Assembly (NCBI RefSeq): GCF_003933735.1 | Contig: NZ_RSED01000001.1 | Location: 372,001 to 436,000, forward strand | Direction: 5' to 3' | From: Aquabacterium soli | GTDB taxonomy: Bacteria; Pseudomonadota; Gammaproteobacteria; Burkholderiales; Burkholderiaceae_C | Length of the DNA: 64,000 nucleotides | Part shown: in pieces, positions 58,101 to 64,000 of the stretch | Layout: each line of letters begins with the position of its first letter | Position numbering within the stretch: position 1 is the stretch's first letter | The notes under the pieces: generated by a model | Database searches by the model: none | The model's input: only the letters and a program-made list of their open reading frames with translations | What the model was told of the DNA's origin: nothing | Position numbers and translations under genes: made by a program

Positions 58101-59789
58101 TCAGAACGATTGGCGGACGCTGATGTCCAGCCGGTAACGGCGGTCAGCCTTGGCGCCGCTGGCGTATTGGCGTGTGCCGTCGTCGGAGGGACGCAGCGTG
58201 TCGAAGGCCACGCGCGCCACGTCGATGCTCACCTGCAGGCCGCGCGGGCCGTTGCCGAGGCGCAGGCCCACGCCCTGGCTGCCCAAGTGGGTGCGCCCTT
58301 GCTGGGTGAGTTGTGGGTTGATCAGGTGGACGAAGCCCCTGTCAGCGAACACCAGGGCCGTGGTCTCGATGCCGGCGAACTCGAACCAGGCGGGTGTGAC
58401 CAGTTCTGCGCGGGTGCTCCAGCCCTGGTCGCCCGACTGCTCGTAGTCGAAGTAGCCGCGCACCGTGGCGGGCCCGCCCAGGCTGTATTGCTCGCCGCTA
58501 GGCAAGGCTCCGGATGCCAGCTGAAGGTCGGCGCTGAAGTTCATCCGCCAGTTGCCGAACACCGGCCGGCCATGGCCCACACCGATCTGCCACGCGAGGA
58601 AATCAGCGCTGGAGCCGGCGCGTTTGCAGTCGAACTGTTCCAGCTGCTGCCCGTTGCAATCGACCTTGCGGCCGGCCAGCGAATGCGTGCTGCCCTTGAT
58701 CGAGGTGCTGAAGCTGGTCAGTGTGTCTCCGGCACCGTTGTGCGTGATGCTGTAGCCGGCCGACAGCAGCGGATAGCGGGTAGGGGGGCGCTGAACGATG
58801 GCGCCGTCGACGAAGGTATTGAAGTCGCGGTTGTGCTTGTAGTCCACGGCCGCGTAGAAGCTGTGGTTGATCGGCCAGTTCAACCCGTCCAGCCGGCGTG
58901 ACCAGCGCAGCCCCATGAAGGTGCCCTTGGTCAGGGTGGATGAGGGGCCCGTGCCGCTGACCTTGGTGAGGGTGTCGCTCTGGCTGTCGGTGAGGGAGGC
59001 GAGCAGGTCGTCCCGGCCGCTCAATGGCAGGCCGTAGATGAGCGACAGCGAGTTGCTGTCCTTGGGGCGCTGCGGCGCGTACTGCCAGCTCAGGCCCAGG
59101 CTGTGCCCGCGCTGGAAAAGGTTGGTGGTGCTGATCGAGGCCACCACGCGGCCTCGGGTGGTGTTGAAGCTCTGCCCGTTGTTGAGTTCGATGCTGCCAC
59201 TCACGGGAGGCCTGTCCTCGACCTTGAGGTCCACATCGATGCCTTGGCCAGATTCGCTCGCGTTGACCAGGGGCGTGATCTGCAGGTCGGCCGATTGCAA
59301 TGCGGCCAGTTCCTGTTGAACCTGGGGGAAGTGCGGCACCTCGCCAGCCTTCAGGCTGGGCACGGCCTCACGGATGCGGCTGGGCAGGTGGTACTGCGAG
59401 CCAGTGACTCTCAGCTTCTCCACAGGGGCCTCGACCACCTCCAGGCGCACTTCGCCTCCATCCACACGCTGATTGGGCAGGCTGACCAGCACCGACAGGT
59501 AGCCAGCGCTCTGATAGGCCTTCTCGAGTGCGGCGCGTGCCTGCTCCAGGTCCGCGAAGCGCCGGCCCGGGCCCATGAAGGGCGTCACGGCGCGCTCGAC
59601 CACGGACGAGGGCAGCACGGTGTTGCCTTCGATCACGTACTCGTACACATCGAAGCTGGGATCGGTCTGTCCTGCCGCGGAGGCCTGCGGTGCGGGGGCA
59701 TCGGCCGCAGCAGCAGCGGCTGACTGAGCCTGCACAGGCAGGCTCTGGGCAATGGACAGCCCCAGGGCGATGGCGAGCGCTTTTTTCAT
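58101..59789 (-). CDS. TpsB outer-membrane transporter (FhaC/ShlB family)
   Basis: The 562-residue product has a signal peptide (cleavage near SLPVQAQ), a POTRA domain pair (about 50-205, YVIEGNTVLPSSVVERAV; LRVTGSQYHLPSRIREAV) and a 16-strand barrel with the VRGY motif in GGPATVRGYFDYEQSG, a hallmark of the family. The last strand ends in Phe. It passes the unfolded TpsA through the outer membrane. It is the first gene of the block. There is no convincing ribosome site upstream of ATG 59789; a terminator-like hairpin ends about 13 bases before the start. Confidence 0.93.
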   Translation of the reverse strand: MKKALAIALGLSIAQSLPVQAQSAAAAAADAPAPQASAAGQTDPSFDVYEYVIEGNTVLPSSVVERAVTPFMGPGRRFADLEQARAALEKAYQSAGYLSVLVSLPNQRVDGGEVRLEVVEAPVEKLRVTGSQYHLPSRIREAVPSLKAGEVPHFPQVQQELAALQSADLQITPLVNASESGQGIDVDLKVEDRPPVSGSIELNNGQSFNTTRGRVVASISTTNLFQRGHSLGLSWQYAPQRPKDSNSLSLIYGLPLSGRDDLLASLTDSQSDTLTKVSGTGPSSTLTKGTFMGLRWSRRLDGLNWPINHSFYAAVDYKHNRDFNTFVDGAIVQRPPTRYPLLSAGYSITHNGAGDTLTSFSTSIKGSTHSLAGRKVDCNGQQLEQFDCKRAGSSADFLAWQIGVGHGRPVFGNWRMNFSADLQLASGALPSGEQYSLGGPATVRGYFDYEQSGDQGWSTRAELVTPAWFEFAGIETTALVFADRGFVHLINPQLTQQGRTHLGSQGVGLRLGNGPRGLQVSIDVARVAFDTLRPSDDGTRQYASGAKADRRYRLDISVRQSF

Positions 59790-59802
59790 ATTCACAGCGG
59801 TA

Positions 59803-59835
59803 CAAAAAGGAACAGTCCCCATGGTTGGGGACTGT
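59803..59835 (-). terminator. Intrinsic terminator or attenuator between exported-protein gene and tpsB
   Basis: On the minus strand ACAGTCCCC pairs with GGGGACTGT (59812-59820 with 59827-59835) around a six-base loop, followed by TCCTTTTTG. It lies after the 59898-61178 gene and 23 bases before the tpsB ATG. It could end that transcript or attenuate read-through into the two-partner block. Confidence 0.7.
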
Positions 59836-59897
59836 CATGTCAGGGCTGTGGCGGCCCCTTCGCTCCCCCCGTGAAGAGGGGAGGTGCAACCAACCGA

Positions 59898-61178
59898 TTA
59901 CTGCTTGGTGATGGCGTTGGCATTGCTGCCGTTGCGCGTGAATTCATTGCTGGCGTTGGGGAACAGGCCAGTCAGGCCGGTCAGGTCGTCCAGCTTCGCG
60001 TCGATGGCATTCAGCACGGCGGTGGCGGTGTTGTCGTTGGCGAACTTCTGTGCCTGGTACCAGAACTCGTAGGAGCCATTCTTGGCGGAGGCCACGCTGC
60101 CAGCGCCGTCGTAGGCAGCGACGCCGTTCAGCTTGACGAAGCGGTAGCCGCCCAGTTCGCCGGTGGCGATGGTGGCAGCCGGGCTGTTTTCCAGAGACAG
60201 CACGCCGACGCTGTAGCCGTTGGCGTTGAGGCAGTCGCGGGCGTTGGAGGTGCCGCCGCCTTCCTGCACTTCAAAGCTGTCCAGACCCGAACCAGCGCCG
60301 TAGGTGGCCAGGTCGGCGACGCCGTAGGCGCCAGCGTTGGCACCGTCGGAACCGATGAAGCTGTTCAAGAAGTACTGGTTGGACGAGGCCTGGGTGCCCG
60401 AGGTGGAGATGCGACGGCACAGGGTCAGCTTGTCACCGGCGGTACCAACGCCCAGCAGAGCGTTGATGTCTTGCTTGGCCGAGTTGAAGGCGTCCACCAC
60501 GATGGCGGTGTACTGGGCGCGGCTGATGCTGGGCTGGTAGGCGGGCAGGCGGTTGTCGGCGCCACCAGGCACGGTGATGCCTTGGGCGGTTTGCAGTGCG
60601 CGGTACAGGTCGTTGCTCACGGCCACACCGAACAGCTGGCTGAAGCTGGCGGGCGTGGTCTTGGCGGCCAGGGTGGAAGCCGACACGCCAGCGGCGATCA
60701 GTTCAGACTCAGGGAAGGCTGCGGGCTCGATGTCCAGGAAACCGCCACGCGATTTCTGGCCGGTCAAGGATGCGGCCACACCGGTTTGCAGGGCGATGCC
60801 AGCCAGGTTGGCGGTGCCGGCTGCGGCGGTGCCACCAGTGGTGGGAACGAAGGCGAAGGTGGCGGTGCCAGCCGAGCCGGACACGGCGGTGAACGAGCCA
60901 CCGCTCACGTTGAAGGCCACGCCGTCAACGGCCACGCCACCGGCGTTGCTCAGGCCTGTGAAGTTGGTGCTGCACTTGGCCGTGAAGAAGTTGCCCAGGG
61001 CGGTTGTGCTCGTGTCGGTCTTGTACACGGTGAAGGTGCCAGTGCACAGACCCTTGAGAGCCTTGACGTAGGCGATGGAGGTGGCCGAAGCGCCTGTGAG
61101 GTTGACGGTGGCGGCTTGGGCTTGGGCGGCGACGGCCAGGGTGGCGACGGCGGCCAGCGCGATCTTGGTGAAGGTCAT
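59898..61178 (-). CDS. Exported four-cysteine protein, possibly periplasmic-binding-protein-like
   Basis: The 426-residue product has a signal peptide (cleavage near AQAQAAT) and a mature domain beginning VNLTGASATS. It is rich in Ala, Gly, Ser, Thr and Asn. Four Cys are spread (LKGLCTGTF, TAKCSTNF, LTLCRRIS, ARDCLNANG) and could make two disulfides. The GASA motif and early strands recall phosphate-binding-type PBP folds, but I cannot confirm it. A ribosome site GGAGATTC precedes the ATG. It is the gene before tpsB. A secretion substrate role is a guess. Confidence 0.65.
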   Translation of the reverse strand: MTFTKIALAAVATLAVAAQAQAATVNLTGASATSIAYVKALKGLCTGTFTVYKTDTSTTALGNFFTAKCSTNFTGLSNAGGVAVDGVAFNVSGGSFTAVSGSAGTATFAFVPTTGGTAAAGTANLAGIALQTGVAASLTGQKSRGGFLDIEPAAFPESELIAAGVSASTLAAKTTPASFSQLFGVAVSNDLYRALQTAQGITVPGGADNRLPAYQPSISRAQYTAIVVDAFNSAKQDINALLGVGTAGDKLTLCRRISTSGTQASSNQYFLNSFIGSDGANAGAYGVADLATYGAGSGLDSFEVQEGGGTSNARDCLNANGYSVGVLSLENSPAATIATGELGGYRFVKLNGVAAYDGAGSVASAKNGSYEFWYQAQKFANDNTATAVLNAIDAKLDDLTGLTGLFPNASNEFTRNGSNANAITKQ

Positions 61179-61226
61179 GAGAATCTCCGGACGATGGATG
61201 AGCAAGAGGAGGACAGCATTCAACCC

Positions 61227-61253
61227 GGCGGTGCCCCTTTTCAGGGCACCGCC
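61227..61253. repeat. Perfect inverted repeat, hairpin
   Basis: GGCGGTGCCC (61227-61236) pairs with GGGCACCGCC (61244-61253) around a seven-base loop. It lies between the PEP-CTERM gene stop (61292) and the start of the next gene (61178). There is no T-tract after it on the minus strand, so it is not a classical terminator. It could stabilise the PEP-CTERM mRNA end or act in the leader of the next gene. Confidence 0.55.
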
Positions 61254-61291
61254 TTCCTCAGCAGAGGAGTCAAGTCAGGTCAGGTGGGAGT

Positions 61292-62173
61292 TCAGGCGGC
61301 GCGACGGCGGCGAGCCATCAGACCGACCACGCCCATGCCCAGAAGGGCCATGGCGTAGGTGGAAGGTTCGGGCACGGAAGGCACCACGTTGGTGAAGGTC
61401 AGGGTGCCGTTGACGGTGTCGAGGTTGAGGCGACCCAGCAGTTGTTCGTTGCCGTTGCCGTCAGCCAGCCACAGGCCGTTTTCCTCGGTGGCGTAGACGG
61501 TGCCGCCCAGCTTGTTGGCATTGCGCCAGTTGTTGCCGAAACCGTCGCCGGCCATCACGTAGCCGTTGGAACGCGTGGTGGCGCCGTCAGCGGCGGTGAA
61601 CGTGTAGGCGCCGTTGTCGGCCGAGCCGATGGTGCCCTTGTTGGCGATCGGGGTGAAGATGTCGTTGGTGGTGGAGATCAGGGCCAGCGTGCTGGTGTTG
61701 GTGGCGTTCTGCGAGGTCAGGGCCTGGTCCGTGGGGGTGGTGGAGCCAGAGATCAGCGAGCGCTTGTTGGCGCCGAATCCCGTGGTGTCGTTGGCACCGA
61801 CGACCCATTGCAGTTCACCCAGGTCGGCGTTGGCCAGCAGCGTGCTGTAGGCGGCGGACCAGTTGGTGGAACCCAGGGTGGTGACTTGGCTGCCGTTCAA
61901 TGAGACGGTGTTGTTCGCGAAGTTCCACACCACGGTGGTGTTGGCTGCGGACAGTGCGCCCAGCGTGCTGGAGGTGCTGCCGTTGCCGGTGGCACCAGCG
62001 AAGCTGCTCAGGGTGTAGCCCAGGTCGAAGAAGCCCGAGGTGGTGGTGCCGTTCTGGTTGTCGAACGCGATCAGGAACAGGGAGCCGTCACCGTTGGTAC
62101 CGTTTTGGACAGCAGCGTTGGCGGCGCCAGCGGCGATCAGGGCCAGGGCGGCGGCGATGTGTTGAAGTTTCAT
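61292..62173 (-). CDS. PEP-CTERM sorting domain protein
   Basis: The 293-residue product has a signal peptide (cleavage near GAANAAV), a Thr/Ser/Asn/Gly-rich surface-type body, and a C-terminal PEP-CTERM tripartite signal: VPEPSTYAM, a hydrophobic helix and RRRRAA. Exosortase recognises this signal in bacteria with extracellular polysaccharide systems. The gene has a strong GGAG site. It marks an exosortase-bearing genome, and EpsA nearby agrees with that. No exosortase is in the window. Confidence 0.93.
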   Translation of the reverse strand: MKLQHIAAALALIAAGAANAAVQNGTNGDGSLFLIAFDNQNGTTTSGFFDLGYTLSSFAGATGNGSTSSTLGALSAANTTVVWNFANNTVSLNGSQVTTLGSTNWSAAYSTLLANADLGELQWVVGANDTTGFGANKRSLISGSTTPTDQALTSQNATNTSTLALISTTNDIFTPIANKGTIGSADNGAYTFTAADGATTRSNGYVMAGDGFGNNWRNANKLGGTVYATEENGLWLADGNGNEQLLGRLNLDTVNGTLTFTNVVPSVPEPSTYAMALLGMGVVGLMARRRRAA

Positions 62174-62480
62174 TGCGAGATCTCCGAGAAAGGAAGGAAA
62201 TTTGTTGGAGCCCCTGGTGACAGCGCAGGCCAGGAACACGGCGAAGTGTCTGCAGCCCGTGTGACAAGCCGAGGGGTGCAAACAGGGCTTTGCCTTAGTC
62301 CTTTCGGATGGTTCGGCGGGGAATCTGCACGGCACAAGCCAATGGGCTCATGGGGCGTGACAGTCGGCTGTGAAATTCACGCAAGACCTGATCTGTTCGG
62401 ATCACTCGACTCAAAGCCGTTCGGATCAGTCCGGCAGGTCGGTGAAGTTCAGCCCCTTCAAACAGGGGGGCGTCCGCGAC
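62174..62480. promoter_or_regulatory. 307-base intergenic region with TTCGGAT repeats
   Basis: Between the PEP-CTERM start and the ankyrin gene stop. It carries three TTCGGAT copies (62303-62309, 62396-62402, 62420-62426); the last two lie in a ten-base direct repeat GTTCGGATCA (62395 and 62419). It should hold the PEP-CTERM promoter. No RNA gene or coding sequence is apparent. Confidence 0.4.
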
Positions 62481-63371
62481 TCATGGTGTTGTGATGATGA
62501 GATCGGGTGGCTTGTCCATCAGCACCTGCGTGAGTGGGTGTGCCACTTGCACGCCGCGCGCCTGCAGCCAGTCGGCGGCTTCGAACCGCCGCCCCAATGC
62601 TGCCGCATGCAAGGCGTTGAGCCCGTGCTGATCAGGGGTGTCTGCCGGCAGGCCCCAAGCCGCCAGGGCTTCCATCGCCGGGATATGTCCGCCCAATGCG
62701 GCCTCTGACAGGGCGTGGCGCCCGTCGCGGTTCCACACCATCGGGTCGGCCTTGGCCTTGAGCAGTTGCTGGACGACCCGGGTGTGACCGGTGCGTGCCG
62801 CCAGGTGCAGCGGTGCCTGGCCATTCGCAGACACGCGATTCGCATCGGCATGGGCGCGCAGCAGTTCACGCACCACCAGTTCGTGGCCACGCATGGCGGC
62901 GGCGGCCAGTGGCGTGAGCCCATTCACGCCGCGCCGATCAGGGTCAGCGCCGCGGCGCAGCAGGTCCTGTACGGTGGGCAACTCGCCAGCGCGCGCCGCC
63001 AGGGTGAGCAAGGTGGCCCCGTCCTGGTCGCGGACGTCGGGGTTGGGCTGGTGCGCCTTGAGCTCTTCCGCCAGGGCTGGCCAGCGGCCCTGATGGGCCA
63101 GCGCCAATGCAGTGCGTGCACGGATCGGCACAGTGGGTGCATCGGCCTCGGACCATGGGCCGCCCTGGCGCAGCACGCTGAACTGCGCCTCGTCCCGTGG
63201 GCCGGTGCGGGGCGGTTCCGCCAGCGGCTGCGTGAAATCGCTGAACTCATGGACATCGCTGTGCACTTGCGTCGACATCTGGGCCGGCGGTGCGATCTGG
63301 GCTGTTGCGGCCGAGGCCACGCAAAAGGCCAGCCCAAGCAGTGAGAGGGAGATGGGGAGTCTGTCATTCAT
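62481..63371 (-). CDS. Exported ankyrin-repeat protein
   Basis: The 296-residue product has a signal peptide (cleavage near SAATAQ), a 100-residue linker and about five ankyrin repeats (about 115-280), with the motifs DGATLLTLAARAGE, NGLTPLAAAAMRGHE, NGQAPLHLAARTGHT, DGRHALSEAALGGH and HGLNALHAAALG. Ankyrin arrays mediate protein contacts; a periplasmic location follows from the signal. It is separate from the PEP-CTERM gene. A CCTACAGTG box lies seven bases before the ATG, which would imply a nearly leaderless transcript if it were a -10 element. Confidence 0.88.
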   Translation of the reverse strand: MNDRLPISLSLLGLAFCVASAATAQIAPPAQMSTQVHSDVHEFSDFTQPLAEPPRTGPRDEAQFSVLRQGGPWSEADAPTVPIRARTALALAHQGRWPALAEELKAHQPNPDVRDQDGATLLTLAARAGELPTVQDLLRRGADPDRRGVNGLTPLAAAAMRGHELVVRELLRAHADANRVSANGQAPLHLAARTGHTRVVQQLLKAKADPMVWNRDGRHALSEAALGGHIPAMEALAAWGLPADTPDQHGLNALHAAALGRRFEAADWLQARGVQVAHPLTQVLMDKPPDLIITTP

Positions 63372-63378
63372 GCAACGG

Positions 63379-63387
63379 CACTGTAGG
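63379..63387 (-). promoter_or_regulatory. CCTACAGTG box just upstream of ankyrin gene
   Basis: The third copy of the nine-base CCTACAGTG found before DUF3309 and CsbD genes. It lies only seven bases before the ankyrin ATG, so its promoter role is doubtful unless transcription starts at the start codon. Confidence 0.2.
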
Positions 63388-63506
63388 CAGCGCACGTGAC
63401 AGCACGGCCGCCCACATGACAGCAGCGCATGGCTCTTAAGGACTACGCCGTGAGCCGGGCGGAAGGCTTGCGTCTTGCCCTGGCGCGTGCCCGTCGCCTG
63501 GCCACT

Positions 63507-63520
63507 GGTCCGAACGGACC
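63507..63520. repeat. Short palindrome GGTCCG-AA-CGGACC
   Basis: A six-base inverted repeat separated by AA, in the gap between the divergent ankyrin and edge genes. It could be an operator; its half site (CGGACC) partly resembles the TTCGGAT motif upstream of the PEP-CTERM gene. No further support. Confidence 0.25.
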
Positions 63521-63595
63521 CATGGCGAGCCTGGCGCGACACAGCGCTGTCAGAGGGGATGGCGATACTGGTCAGGCACAGGGAGGTGTGATGTC

Positions 63596-64000
63596 ATGAG
63601 CGCGCAGTTGGGAGAGTGGTTGTCAAGGGGCTTGTACCGCCACCGCAAACGTTTGCTGTGGTTGGGGCTGGCTGTGCTCAGTGGCGTGGCGGTGGCTGGC
63701 TGGTCGGCCTGGTCCGCCAAGCCCGTGCGGGCCTCGGAGGCCATGGCCTTGCCTGGCAGCAGTTTGGGGGCGCAGCCTGTGCCTGCGTCATTGGCGGTCA
63801 CGGCCGATGAGCAGGCCTTGTTCCAGACCGCATGCCAGGGACCGGCCACGCGCCGGTTGGTCCAGCAGGCCCGCAACAACTGCGAGCGCTTCGTCAATCA
63901 CCCGACCCTCGCCGGCCAGGCGCATGCCGTCCTTGCGGCCTTGTTGACCGAACCACCGCTGCAGGATCTGGAGCGTGCGGTCGAGCATGCGCGGCAGGCC
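63596..64000 (+). CDS. Partial CDS, membrane-anchored protein (runs off right edge)
   Basis: An open frame of 135 codons with no stop to the end of the window. It has a basic N-terminus, one hydrophobic helix (about 20-42, LLWLGLAVLSGVAVAGW) and a mature part with two Cys (TACQGPA, NNCERFV). Ribosome site GGGAGG precedes ATG 63596; the nearby ATG at 63591 is followed by a stop after one codon. Signal anchor likely. No family can be assigned from the fragment. Confidence 0.55.
   Translation, partial: MSAQLGEWLSRGLYRHRKRLLWLGLAVLSGVAVAGWSAWSAKPVRASEAMALPGSSLGAQPVPASLAVTADEQALFQTACQGPATRRLVQQARNNCERFVNHPTLAGQAHAVLAALLTEPPLQDLERAVEHARQA

Noticed and set aside
63591-63599. ATG at 63591 as start of the right-edge gene
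   Set aside because: It reads ATG-TCA-TGA, a stop after one codon; ATG at 63596 opens the long frame.

Overview
This is a 64 kb stretch of high-GC chromosomal DNA, densely coding, with many ATGA/GTGA stop-start overlaps. Gene content points to a betaproteobacterium of the order Burkholderiales, probably the Leptothrix/Aquabacterium/Rubrivivax side. The clues are an EpsA-type LuxR regulator, a PEP-CTERM surface protein, the rnb - TonB-like - aroE - mtgA gene order, a Porin_5-type porin and a Cys-repeat exported protein of a Burkholderiales type. I see no rRNA, tRNA, insertion sequence, phage or CRISPR. The genus is an inference.

Left part (1-22.5 kb): stress and envelope genes. These include a BON lipoprotein, a flavin disulfide oxidoreductase, DUF3309, DUF1328 and CsbD-type proteins, a ferritin-like protein and a PNPOx-like general stress protein. 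At 3.7-10.8 kb lies a signalling operon (hybrid kinase with three receivers, CheR, CheB, receiver-kinase, lone receiver) facing a convergent degenerate kinase. An AsmA-like protein and an Mla/Pqi-type lipid transport operon follow. The latter holds a permease, ATPase, MCE protein and lipoprotein, preceded by a beta-barrel protein and the ferritin-like protein.

Middle (22.5-30 kb): a housekeeping run on the minus strand: glpQ, a lipoprotein, a YqiA-type esterase, an RNase II family enzyme, a TonB-like protein, aroE and mtgA.

30.3-39.7 kb: a compact plus-strand type II secretion-like cluster. It has gspG, gspF, gspE, four small inner-membrane or assembly proteins built like PilM/N/O/P or GspL/M/C, a TPR-bearing lipoprotein secretin and three further pseudopilins. 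It ends next to epsA. No prepilin peptidase is present, so it must be encoded elsewhere.

40.7-59.8 kb: the most striking region, a colinear minus-strand block. In transcription order it contains a TpsB transporter, a 3852-residue TpsA exoprotein, an ExbB-type proton channel fused to a periplasmic DUF2341/LamG-like domain, two ExbD proteins, a TonB-like protein, a porin and a coiled-coil exported protein. This suggests a two-partner secretion system with its own proton-driven energy-transducing complex, which I consider the best candidate for an under-described system. Upstream lie an exported four-cysteine protein and a PEP-CTERM protein. Repeated TTCGGAT motifs precede the PEP-CTERM gene. 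The window closes with an ankyrin-repeat protein and the start of a membrane-anchored protein that runs off the right edge.
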